DNA of 64,000 nucleotides from Phoebastria nigripes. Lineage: Eukaryota; Chordata; Aves; Procellariiformes; Diomedeidae. The stretch is taken from positions 101,563-165,562 of the forward strand of contig JAYKAV010003151.1 of assembly GCA_035582835.1 (NCBI GenBank), in the 5' to 3' direction. The position numbers were made by a program, and so were the translations under genes. The notes below the pieces were generated by a model. That model did no database searches. It was not told where the DNA came from and saw only the letters and a program-made list of their open reading frames with translations. This document shows positions 12,990-24,265 of this stretch, in pieces. Numbering within the stretch: position 1 is the stretch's first letter; every line of letters starts with the position of its first letter.

Positions 12990-14704
12990 GTGAGTCAGAA
13001 GTGCAAGTTAGAATGCTGCATTTACGTTCTCATTTGCCTGCTGCACCCTGTACATGGATGTTTGTCTGGTTCGGCAGATAGAATGGGTTTTCACAAAAGG
13101 AAGCAAGTAGGGCAAATTACCATAGTCAGCATATGGATTTTCTTAGTAGACTGCACTGAAAGCTGGCAATTTCCTTATACATTTTCTCTGATATGAATAG
13201 AGATCNCTCAGGTTTACTGTTAAGATTCAGGCTTAAGTAAACACATAGGAAAATAAAATGTTGCTGGAACTCTTGCATTTCACTGTTCTGAAGACTATAC
13301 AAAATTTTGATTTCTATGTTTTTACCTAAAACCAGGTATGTATGAACAGCCACAGGTGGCTGTAACCACTGTCACTCTACTAGCTAGGTGAAGATTAGAA
13401 GCTCTTTCAGTGAGGAAAGATCTGAATTTTAAGTCAGTAATGAAAATTAAGAGAATAAAAATCTATTTGTAAATTATAACTAGATTGATAGTGCAGAGTG
13501 CCCATGACATTTTAATCTGATGAAAGTGCGTTTTATAAGTGATTTAGATTTATTATGTCTAGACTAAATTTAAACTTTGTTTTTGTTANAAAAAAAGGAA
13601 GACAAGCATTCAATCAAAGTAAGAATGATAGTTTTAACTTTTCTTAAACTCCCTAGCAGAAAAGCCTAGAAGAGAAATTATATTCTCTTAATATATATCT
13701 AGAGCAGGTTTACAGATTGTTGAGCATCAGATAGGCACAGGATGAAGTAGAAATACATCTCTGTGATTAAATTAGATCAAAACACCATGATACAGAGACT
13801 CATTTCATCTGGAGCCATGATTACTTACTCAACCATTGCCAGGCACATATCCCATTGGTTTCAGTTGAAGAATTGTGGCAAGAGGAGAGGAAAGAAATCT
13901 GGTGTTGGAAAAACACTGTAAAATGCACTGAAATAAATGTTGACTGAATATTATTGTTAGACTGTGTACCTGATAAAAGTTTTACATTGGTCAGATTTAC
14001 ATTCTCAAATACCTGCTCCTCAAAGGGCATGCTGTACAAGGATGCTGGCCTTGTCAGAGGTGTAGAATGTGTTTTCATGGGAGGGAGTGCCTGGGAAAAT
14101 TACTGCAAGGTTACTTAAAAAATAATAATATACAACTTAAATGACTGATAAATTTTCTGCTGTATTTGTTCCTGATGCTGTACAGTGACATTAACATACA
14201 GGTAGAAGTTTCCTCTATTGAACACTATAGTGGTTTAAGGCCATTTTACTTCAACTTTTACCTGAAAAACAGAACTACAGATATAACCAATTTTGGTCCA
14301 TTCTTTCAGCTACCAATTTAGCCATGTTAATAGTAGTAATGTGTATGTAGGTGGGTGAGGAAGGATATGTATTCACAGAGAATCACCTAAGAGCTGTGTA
14401 TGCAAGAAAGTTTAAAAAAAAAGAAAAAAAAAAAGGAAAAAAAGAAGATAAAAATTTAAAAAATGCCCTTGTAATTCCATAGTTAGGACTTGAGGCATGA
14501 CAAAATAAATGTTCAGCAACCAGGAATTCAGAGGTCAAAATAATTTAGTCTGATGCTTAAATATGTATTTTAGAGTCTAACCTTAGACTCCCAATATCTC
14601 ACAACTTTAGTCTACAACTGTCATTTAAAATTTACATGAAGAATTTGTTTAAGATGATGATGATTTCTGATATATAACTTTTTTTTCGATTTTTCCTTTA
14701 GAAC

Positions 14705-14839
14705 ATGTGGATTCAATATGGACAGACACTTCTATATGTTGTAGCTTCTTCCTGCCTCATTATGCTATGTGAGACGGGTATGCATTTTAAATATCAGTTG
14801 GAAGAGCAATGTCATTCCTATCCTAAAACTGGGAACTAA
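14705..14839 (+). other. Small open frame with signal-peptide-like start (unverified)
   Basis: A long pyrimidine tract ending TTTCCTTTAG lies immediately before 14702 and looks like a good 3' splice site. Three bases later an ATG opens a 44-codon frame ending in TAA at 14837-14839. The first 25 residues have the shape of a secretory signal: a short polar start (MWIQYGQ), a hydrophobic core rich in L, V, A, C and I, then a polar LCETG. A possible splice donor (G followed by GTATGC) lies right after that segment, so this could be either a first coding exon encoding a signal peptide or a small protein. I do not recognise it, and chance is a serious alternative. Confidence 0.2.
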
Positions 14840-14984
14840 GGCCAAGAAAGACTAGATCAATAAACATATACTTAGCAATACTCAGTACTGAAATACCGAA
14901 TCTTATGTATTCTGCCATCAAGCTGAATACACATTCTTGCATTATGCATATAGGTTCCCCATGTAACAGCACATGACTTTTTAG

Positions 14985-15268
14985 CAGGGCCTGTTGCAAT
15001 ACGACAAGGGGTAATGGTTTTAAACTAAAAGAGGGTAGATTCAGACTAGATCTAAGGAAGAAATTTTTTACGGTGAGGGTAGTGAGACACTAGAACAGGT
15101 TGCCCAGAGAGGTGGTAGATGCCCCATCCCTGGAAACATTCAAGGTCAGGTTGGATGGGGCTCTGAGCAACCTGATCTAGTTGAAGATGTCCCTGCACAT
15201 GGCAGGGAGGTTGGACTAGATGACCTTTAAAGGTCCCTTCCAACCCAAACTATTCTATGTTTCTATGA
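14985..15268 (+). mobile_element. CR1 LINE, 3' end
   Basis: Plus-strand CR1 3' end. It starts in the last part of ORF2 (GACAAGGGGTAATGG), runs through the conserved blocks TTGCCCAGAGAGGTGGT and GATGACCTTTAAAGGTCCC, and ends in TATTCTATG TTTCTATGA, the typical octamer-like tail. The copy is truncated at the 5' end, as most CR1 insertions are, and is too short to code for anything functional. I see no clear target-site duplication, which is usual for CR1. It is moderately diverged, so neither the youngest nor the oldest copy in the window. Confidence 0.95.
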
Positions 15269-17295
15269 GTTAGAGGCCAACAAATGGGATTCACAGAAGT
15301 CAGAAAGCTTAGAAAGCTGCCTCAGTTAGGCATGAGGATACTCTGTGTTCCTCCTGTATTGTAGATTCTTCCTACTAACAGAAAATCCTTTATCCAGGAA
15401 ACTGTCACCTGAAATTAAGGGCCTAAACAAGATCAAATCTTTTTGACCTGAAAGCTGAGCATAACAATTAAAGACCAGTGGGTTCAAAGAGCCACCAAGC
15501 CCTTCTTTCCCACCCTTATTTATAAGTTATCTGGGACTTGTTCTTGCAAAGGCAGAGAAAAAAAATCTAAAACTTCCTAATACCCTTTCATTTGTATTTT
15601 AGAAGAATGGCTCATCTTTTTGGAGCACCTGGATCTTTTTATCACATTCAGCAGATATGAATTGATGGCAGCTAAGATGAGACTAAGCAGGTTTTAGCCA
15701 CCTGCTTGCATCTCTCGCATTAGTGCTGCCTGGAGCACATGCTTTTCTGTATCAAGTCACATGGTGGCAGGCAGGGATAAATTCTACATTAGAAACCACA
15801 CCACACCCCTCAAAATTAATAAATTTAGTAGCTGATTCTGAAATTTGAGCTATACAATCCAGCACAGACCATCTCCCATTCCAGTACATATGCATAAGTC
15901 CAAGTGGCAATTTGGTCTTTGGAGTCTTGCTGACTATAACATACAGATTTCCTAAGATGGGTTAATATCAGCAGAAGTCCTGTTAAAACTTGCAGCTTAC
16001 ACATCCAGATGGGTTTTGATATCCAATCCAAGACAGTGAAGGTAGGAGCCCAGACACACCGGTTACAAATCCTGATGGTGGTTCATGGAAACCAGTTTTT
16101 TGAAGATGCAAATTATCAATTGGTGTAAGAGTTTAGCTTGTCACACATGACATATAAACTTCTAGAATGCAATCCTATACAATCAATTCAGAGAAGTCTA
16201 GCAGAATGAATTAATTTATTTTTAATGAAAAGTCTGTTGTTATAAAAAATGTGATTAAGTTGGAAAGAATAGTTGCAAAAGAAGTTACAATTTAAATGCA
16301 AAATAAAATAGAAAATTAGAAAAATATCAGTATTGACAGCCTATAAAAAATCTTACAAGAAAATCTTCTCTTAGATATTTGTTCTCCTTCCTCCTTGTCT
16401 GTTAAACTAAAAAAAAAAAAAAGGAGGAAAATAAAAATATTAAAAACACTTTTAAAAATAGTTACCACTCTACTTTTAAAACAGATTTTTTTTCTTTTTT
16501 TTCTTTCTCTTTTCCAAAATGACTGACCGTACTACTATTGAGCAGTAGTAAATAAAATTTATATGCAATGTTTAGCATTCTTTCCTAGTAAAAACAGTAC
16601 TGTGAGAGAAAATGATTCCCCCCCCATATTTTGTCCCTCTTTTTACTGTGTTCTTCTTAAGTGGTAGTTCAATCCCCATCGATTTTCTCATGGATTATTT
16701 AAGAAGTGGGAAAAAACCCTAAAATGTGTCATTTCCATTAAGACATTTTCATAACATAATTCTACCTTGAAATTACTCAAAAGCGAAGAATTCAAAAGAA
16801 GTTACAAACATGGACACAGTGGGAGTTTTGTTGTGCAAGAGGAAAAAAAGTCAATCTGTTCTAGTGAAGTATATTAATCTGATGATCATTCAGTAAATTA
16901 TTTTTCCAAAAAATTGATGGGCTGGGTTTCAACAGGCATTTGCCCCATTAGCATTTAGATCTCATTAAGAAGCAGATCACAGGAGAATATATGGAAGGAN
17001 AACACCGGCCAACTGTTCTCTCTTCCTTTGTGATAAATAGCATGCTCTAAAAATAATGACATCTCTCTCACACTCTGGACTTTCAAATATATATGGTGCC
17101 CTCTGGGTCATAAGCATGAGAATACTCTTCAGGGGCAAAAGACTGACTGCAGCAGGGCATAGGCAAGAGATTACTTGGCTATGTCATCTGCCTGCTGCCA
17201 TAGAGCACAATAATAGAGGACACAGTGCCTCCCTAGGAAAGTGCAAGAGCCAGTTTGGCAAGCAGACTTTGTTAATCTCTTCTGAATATTAAATA

Positions 17296-17327
17296 TTGCA
17301 GAAGAGCCAGGGAAGGCTCTTCTGCAA
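17296..17327. repeat. Perfect inverted repeat, 13-bp stem with 6-base loop
   Basis: TTGCAGAAGAGCC at 17296-17308 pairs perfectly with GGCTCTTCTGCAA at 17315-17327 across the loop AGGGAA. The pairing does not extend beyond the 13 bp, so it is too short for a normal microRNA precursor. It has no poly-T tract immediately after it. The role is unknown. Confidence 0.9.
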
Positions 17328-18705
17328 GGAATGGGAGGTCTAGGACAAAGGACAGGCAGAGATCAAGGTCATTTATGTATCATTTTCTCATACCAGCTCA
17401 CTCCCCATCAAAAATTGTGGAACAATTGGTACATGCCTTCATGTGCTTAAGGTATTTTTGCTTCTGCTGCAAGCTCTGAAGAGTTCGCATAACTCACACA
17501 CTGTGGACATCTTACTACATAACAAATTTCTTCAGCTGACTTCTTCCTAATCTTTTTCTATCCATGAAGAGAANATTTTCTTGCATATATGTAATATCTT
17601 GTTCCTTTCTTTGCTTTAAAGATACTTTATATGACATTTTACAGACTTGCCAGAGGCAGTTCAAGTAGATGTTTGAACTGCTGTTCTTACACTGTCTGAA
17701 TAATATACAATGTGCCTTATGGTCTTGCCTGTGGGATACTTCTTGCTCTAATATGCTGGTAAGACATAGCTGTGAAATGTAAACAACTCTTCCAAAACCT
17801 ACTGAATAAAAACAAATTTGTTACAGCATTTTTAGAGCATAATATACCAAAATTATTAAATAATGTGAACAGTTAGCATACTAAGGTTTTTCATCCATTG
17901 GTATCTATAAGACATTTAACTTCTAACCCTCACCCTTGCCAAGTCAATGGGAGTTTCTTTCCTTATTTCACTAAAGGCAAAATGTTTGTAATTTTACTAA
18001 TAGGTTTCCAAGAGGCAACAGGGGAATACCAAAACATCCTATTTTGCCTCACCTTTTCTACTCAGGTCAAGAAGGCTGTTAGGAGTAATTATTCTTCCAC
18101 ATGTGAAACTTTCCCATATTAGCCTCTTCAGCATTTACCTGTCTCCCACATGCTATGCAACATCTGCGTGGTAAAAATAGGGGTGAGAACATGGAGTATG
18201 GTGCCATTAGAAAACAGATGTGTCCAGCCCTATACAATTTCTAACAAATGCAAAATTTCTAAAATTTTCATGAAAATCAGAACCTTGAAGGACAGCAGTG
18301 GCTTAAAGCTGAATCTCAGGGAAGACTAAGAAAAATGAAAGCTTTAAGTGCCAAGATCACCTTGGCACATTTGTAGGTCAAAACAACATTTCTTGAAAAT
18401 AGTGTGAGCCATTTTTCTATCCAAGGTAGAACAGATCAGTGATAGAATTCTGTATCTTCCACAATACTTATTGCTTCCAAAATTTAAACACCCTGTCTTG
18501 GTGAGGCACTGATGGTTATGAAGAAGAAGGAAGTCACTTCAGGAGTAACAACTTTTCATGCCTACTTTGTACTGTTTTCTATTAAAATGGTAGTTTTGCT
18601 GGAGATGGGCTTCAGAAGTCTAGGCAACAGCTTTCCTTTTGTGTCTTTTTTTCATTAATCAACAAATTCTTTCATTTGGCTCCCAAGGTCCCTTCCTAAG
18701 AGAGA

Positions 18706-18727
18706 GGTCCCTCCCTTAGGAGGGACC
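18706..18727. repeat. Perfect inverted repeat, 9-bp stem with 4-base loop, in a patch of related short repeats
   Basis: GGTCCCTCC (18706-18714) and GGAGGGACC (18719-18727) pair perfectly around CTTA. The surrounding 80 bases carry further imperfect copies of a GTCCCTTCCTAAGAGA-like word (near 18688 and 18741), suggesting that the patch grew by local duplication. Confidence 0.85.
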
Positions 18728-19264
18728 ATCCTAATTCACAGTCCCCCTTCTAGGAGACAGGAACTCTGCTGAACCCATCTACACCGTTATAAAACCTAAA
18801 GAAGAGAATAATTGATCTACTTGCACATGTTGTGTCAGGTACTGATTGTATGTTGCTGCTCTTTTCTCAAAACTGGATTTAAAATGTAAAAGATTATCGG
18901 ACAATAATCCATGTCCTAATCATTATGACCCAATAATATGGCTGTTGCAGAAGCCACTATGTGGACAGCCAAAAGTGCAGCTCAGTTCCCACTCTACAGG
19001 TTCTTTTGCTTCAGAGTAAACACCAGACCTTCCTAATGTGGACAAATTCATAAACTATTTTTCTTGTCTTTTGGATTAATTTAAGAATGGAGATGTCAGA
19101 GTACGTGCTTAAGAGTACAAAGCAATCATTTTTTAACTGCTGGTGGGAAAGCAGTTTGCCAGTGGGGAGAGAAGTGTTGCAATCATGCATTAATCAAGCA
19201 GAGTTTGACCAATAGATCACAGATAACTGTACAGCATACAGCTGTGAGTTTCCCTGTTTAAAAT

Positions 19265-19340
19265 GAAAAAAAAGAAAAAAAAGAAAAAAAAGAAAAAAAA
19301 ACAAACCCAAACAAACCAAACCAAAACAAAAAAACCCCAA
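19265..19340. repeat. A-rich low-complexity repeat with 9-bp period
   Basis: Four successive units of G followed by eight A bases (19265-19300), then CAAAC/CCAAA-type repeats to about 19340. Simple-sequence DNA with no sign of function. It could be the eroded tail of a lost retroposon, but nothing recognisable lies beside it. Confidence 0.85.
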
Positions 19341-22300
19341 AAACGTACAGTTCTGGGCAGTGAGACAGGAGATTTTTCAAAAAAGTGCTTTCCACTCTGC
19401 TTTAGTGACTAAAGTCAGTCACAAGCAAATTCAAAACCAATTTGGAGAATGGAATTAAACTATATCTATGAAGATTGCTCTTCGTAACACAGGCTAATAG
19501 GGAATATTCCTATGTGAATTATTGCCAGGCATGTATGTTTACCTTAAGGCTTCAGCAGATGGTAAATGGCATTCTAAAAGTTTGGTACTAAATTTAAGCT
19601 GAGTTGTAAGTTGATACCACTAGCAATAACAGCTCTAATATCCCTAGACAAGTCAAAATGAAGCAGCAAAAGAATAACAGCTTCAGGGACAGCAACCAGA
19701 AGCAGAAATTTCACTCAGTCATAATGTTTAGCTGAAAAGCTTTTGTAGTGAAACTATGGCTGTTTACAAGACTAGAGGTCCAAATGATATGATTTAGCTC
19801 ATGTCTCACAGCAAATGTAAAAGCAGCTGGACCTCAACTCAATGTTCACTGCAAGGTTCCAATTTTTGGAAAAAAAACTGTATTTAAATAAAAGAGCCAA
19901 AGCTAATGGAGTTTCATGGCTGCAACCCAGGGAAGAAAAATTGACCCTAAAGTCCTACAGCAATTCTACAATCTATTTCATTTTATTTTAATGGATGACT
20001 CTAGAGGTGATTCAAACTCATACAATCCACTAAATATATCATTTCAGACATGATCCATAAATGTTTGAAGTGTATTTGTGTCTGCTGTGATTTCTTTTCT
20101 GTTTACTGAACCTTTATATTTTTAGCAGTTTCTAGAGATAGGTTGCAATTTTCTTTTCAGTTCAACGCAGACTGTTACACAAAGATTGCACGCTCTCCCA
20201 TGAATATTTCTTCTTTTTTTGGTTTTATTGCTCTCAGCATGTGAAATAAAAGAAGGGTTTGACTGCAAGTCAATGGTTGCTTTTTGGCCAACACTGCAAG
20301 AACACTAGCCAAATCCTTTTCAGAGAGAAGAAAGTTATACCAAGCTTAAGTTTACAAATGGAAGGAAAGCCAAAACCATTAGTAGACCACAAAGAAGAAA
20401 TTCTTCAGGAGACCTGCACCCAAGTAATACACAGTGAGTGTTAAGAAAACAAATCACAAGCTCATTTGAAATGGTTTCAGGTTTTAGTAAAAAAAAAAAA
20501 AAAAAGTTTCAAAGCTTCCAAAAAACACAAAGACTGACCAAAAATTAAAGTCTGCAATTCTGACTTTTTTTTTAATGACTAAACCTCCCAAATCTTCCTG
20601 ACACTGCTCCTTCTCTGATGAAATCAACCCTTTTCACTGAAAAATAAAGAAAAAAAAAGATTTGTGCTTTTGTCAAAAAAGATCCAGCTGGTGGCATTTT
20701 AAATAAGCTGTTGCTTTAGTATTTCCTGGAGAAGACTGACCACTCAAAATAACACTTTAACCTTTTCCCTATTTTTTGTGTGTGTTCTTCATATTTTCTG
20801 TGTTTCCCCTCACTCACATACACCAGCTAACTGCTTCCTCATCAACACACAGAAAAGAAACATCTCCCAAGTGGAGTTCAAAATGTCAAGAAAGTCAGCA
20901 AAAGCAGATTTTCTTCTCTAAGCTGAAAGATACATTTTCCTAGAGGTTTTTTATATTCCTTGCTTATCTTTGTCAAAATAAAATACTGTCTTTATGCATA
21001 AGCATCTGGCTGTGAAATATTTTGATACAATCAGAACTAAAACTGGTATTGCCATAAATGGATTAATGAAATAAAAAACTATTGGTCAGTTGTATTCAGA
21101 TCACAAAGCAGGAACAAGTAGGTAGTTTTAAAAATACACAACAGCATTCTATTAAAAAGTACAATTTACTTTAGCTTTCAGCAGAGTGATATTTTCGATT
21201 GTATAAAGCCTGTTATCTGAAGATCCCAACATGCTAATTATAACCTGTATTTTGACACTGAAGCATAGAAAGGCTAAATGGCAAAGCACATCAGCAGCAC
21301 AGATGAAAACGGAAGCCAAACTTCCTGAGTCACTGTCACTTGATATCATTCAAGACCAATGCTGTCACTTTTGCAAGAGCCTTTGAAGCCACATCACAGT
21401 TTCTGGATTAACTTGAATTTCTCCTCTCTAGACTGACCAATAGAGAGCAGTAAAAAGAAGATAATGTTTTCCACAATGTCTGAGAGCCAGTTATATAAAA
21501 TACAGAAAGACATCTAGCAAGTTTTTGAAAAGTGTTCGAGGCTAAATCCCTTCAGGCCTGGACAGTCAAATTAATATGTGGTATTAGCTTTAATTACTCT
21601 AAAAACAGAGTGATGGAGCCCTAGCATGGACCAGCAATCCCATGTGTATTCTTGTACACCCTGTTCTGAAAATCATGCCATTATGAGAAGAACTGCTCAG
21701 CCTGATTAGATTCAGGTTAGTGTGAGCATGATTCCATGCTCCAACATCACACCATCATTTGGCTGGAAACACCTCCAGCCAACTATACCAACCCTGAGTA
21801 GCAGCAAACTGGTTCTACATCCTCACACAGGAACTGGATTTTCACAGTGTTAAACAGCAGATGTCCTCTGAAGTCAATAGCCCTAGAACTGAGAAACCCA
21901 ACTCTCTGAACAAAGACATCTGCACTGGTCCAAAAGCCATGAAGGAAGCTACAGAGAGACAGTGCCATTCAACCAGAGACAAAACCCCCTCTTTGTAGGG
22001 CTATGCTCATGCCTCAGATCATGTGTTTTCTTCCTGAAGCTGCCACCAGATAAGGTCACCTCATGGTTAGGGTGAGAAGACAGTAAAACAGCAGTAGGGC
22101 AAGCAGTAGAAGAATAAATGGCAAGAAAATGTATTTTATTCACTCACCCTAGTGACTGAAAGACCTCTAGATACTGCATGCCATTAACACAGGCATTCAA
22201 AATTCCAGTGTCCACAAATGAACCCATTTGTACCTAAAAATAGCTTTATCCAACAAATAAAGATTTTAATTCAGTTAAGACTCTAATGCACTTCCTGACT

Positions 22301-22639
22301 TAAAATTTGAAGGTGAATCAGGTCTTCTGACCCTCTCAATATGTATGTTCCAACAGTTTGGGCTCCTTCTATCATCCCCTTTTTAAGTATTTGATGACAT
22401 ATTTTGTTCTTGGATTTGGCTCTTACTAATGTAAAATTCGTTACTTTTTTCCTCCTATGAAAAACTTTCAGACTTAATCTAAGGAACTTTACCAAAAAGT
22501 TAATTTATACCGCTTTGAAGTTCACCTCAATTTTTTGTTTTCTCATACCTCCTACTTCTAACTAAACTAGCTTCAACACGCATGGAATGGGGAAGATTCC
22601 TGTCCTGAGACAATCAAAATGCAGGATTTTGGTGCAGAT

Positions 22640-22990
22640 AGCTCTTCCATTGATCCACAAAGCCACTTTCATTTATTTATTGATTTTATAATATTAATCC
22701 TTCATATAATAGCAACAGTGACAGTGGAATTAAACTTTGTGACTGGAAAATGGTCTCCTGCTNTGAAAATAAATGTCTCAGACTCACCTAAGCATTTATT
22801 TTATATAACTTCACTTACAGTGCCTCAACATTTAACTTGCTGTGGGGCACTGTTATCCATTTACAGTGTTCAATTCTATTTGCCTCGCTTCTCACTTATG
22901 GCACATAAAATTGACATCAGCCAATCAGGCAGCTGGAGGCTGACCTGTCTTTTATTGTTATTTACTGCTGATCATTTTTTAAAACATCAA
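22640..22990. promoter_or_regulatory. Possible conserved non-coding element (inference)
   Basis: This block has a balanced, non-repetitive composition and contains several words typical of vertebrate developmental enhancers: TTTATTGAT-like and ATAATATTAATC AT-rich homeodomain sites, TGACATCAGCCAATCAGG (a CCAAT box at 22921-22925 next to a TALE-like site) and CAGCTG. No conservation data were available, so this is a lead only. One plus-strand frame stays open across it for 124 codons with one N; I regard that as chance. Confidence 0.2.
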
Positions 22991-23727
22991 TAAATAAATA
23001 GCTATTTTAGTTACAAAAGTACTGCCAGTGTTTCTTGACTGGAACATGCAATAAGCTTTCCTCCTCCAAAATAATCTAGTTTTGGGAAGAAGAAAAAAAA
23101 AAAAAAAAAAAAGACAATTACTACTGCATCAATAGCTATCAAAAAGGTGACAGTGTTTACATTAATCTTTGTAAAAAGCAAGATGAAAACATTGCAAATA
23201 AAATCATCACACAGAAAAAAGTCTGCCCTAGCATTTACCCTAACATTTCCTGTGACAATGATTTCTTTGGTTGGGATTATTTCTTTTAACCCATTCACTA
23301 CTTTTCACCGAATCCATAGTTTTGTGTGACCTAACAAAAGAGAAAATCGTTTCAAGACACAGAAGCTCAAGAGCTCATTCTCTCCCATTTGTCTAATTAT
23401 TAGATGCTTTAGGTGCCAGGAACTATTTATAACATTAACTTAGTATCTGGAATGGTGGTGATATGTCCCCATCCTGAAAACAGAAATATATTATCCAACA
23501 TAATTTTAGATGTTATAGCTAGCTACATAACTGTCCGAACTGAAAAATCTTTCCTTTGTGATAGCTAGTGGGCAGTGAGTTGGAAATAGGAATTATCTGA
23601 TATTATGTGATTATTTCTCTATATTACTTGGACTTTCACATACATTCAATATCTCTACATCATTGTGTTCTGAGGACATGAATACAAGAGCCATCAATTT
23701 GCTCTTTGCCCATGTGTTATTGCTGTG

Positions 23728-24140
23728 TATAAGGGCTGGAAGGAATGTCCTATGAGGAGTGGCAAAGGACTTTGTGTTTGTCTAGTTTGGAGAAAAGGAA
23801 GCTGAGGGGCAACCTCATTGCTCTCCNCAGCTTCCTGAGGAGAGGAAGTGGAGAGAGAGGTGCTGGGCTTTTCTCCGTGGTATCCAGTGCCAGGGCACAT
23901 GGGAATGGCTCAAAGCTGTGTCAGGGGAGGTTCAGACTGTACATTAGGAAGCATTTCTTTACTGAGAGGGTGGTCAAACACTTCAACAGGCTTCCTAGAG
24001 AGGTGGTCAACGCCCCAAGCCTGTCAGTGTTTAAGAGGCATTTGGACAGTGCCCTTCATAACATGCATTAACTTTTGATCAGCTCTGGTCAGGCACTTGG
24101 ATTGGATGATCATTGTAGGTCCCTTCCAACTGAAATACTC
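23728..24140 (+). mobile_element. CR1 LINE, 3' end with open C-terminal ORF2 frame
   Basis: Plus-strand CR1 copy covering the end of ORF2 and the 3' untranslated end. From 23745 to 24071 one frame is open for 108 codons (with one N) and reads like the C-terminus of the CR1 ORF2 protein, with SLEKRKLRGNLIAL near residue 14, RFRLYIRKHFFTERVV in the middle and FNRLPREVV near the end. The 3' end (CACTTGGATTGGATGATCAT, then TCCCTTCCAACTGAAA) runs directly into a pentamer microsatellite that replaces the usual octamer tail. Most of ORF2, including the reverse transcriptase core and the endonuclease, is missing. The long intact frame suggests a comparatively young insertion. Confidence 0.93.
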
Positions 24141-24265
24141 TATTCTATTCTATTCTATTCTATTCTATTCTATTCTATTCTATTCTATTCTATTCTGTTC
24201 TGTTCTGTTCTGTTTTATTCTGTTCTGTTCTGTTCTGTTCTGTTCTATTCTATTCTATTCTATTC
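24141..24265. repeat. (TATTC)n / (TGTTC)n microsatellite grown from a CR1 tail
   Basis: Twenty-five consecutive pentamers: eleven TATTC, three TGTTC, one TGTTT, one TATTC, five TGTTC, then four TATTC. It starts exactly at the end of the CR1 copy, so it most likely expanded from the element's own 3' tail. The internal switch to TGTTC indicates a substitution that spread by slippage. Length polymorphism between individuals is likely. Confidence 0.97.

Larger units (their letters stand above)
12146..14984. other. Unique DNA with two weak exon candidates
   Basis: Mostly featureless AT-rich DNA. It contains the candidate exon at 12887-12989 and the signal-peptide-like small frame at 14705-14839, listed separately. 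An A-rich low-complexity run lies at about 14411-14460. Open frames elsewhere are short and unrecognised. Confidence 0.5.
15269..23727. other. Unique DNA with hairpins and A-rich runs, no gene seen
   Basis: No gene recognised over about 8.4 kb. Structures listed separately are the hairpins at 17296-17327 and 18706-18727, the period-9 A-rich repeat at 19265-19340, and a possible regulatory block at 22640-22990. Homopolymer A runs occur at about 16409-16422, 20489-20505 and 23088-23112. The longest open frame (124 codons, plus strand at 22619-22993, with an N) lies in the possible regulatory block and resembles no known protein. Confidence 0.5.

Noticed and set aside
23011..23298. 95-codon minus-strand frame with a long phenylalanine run
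   Set aside because: The run is the translation of a poly-A homopolymer at 23088-23112.
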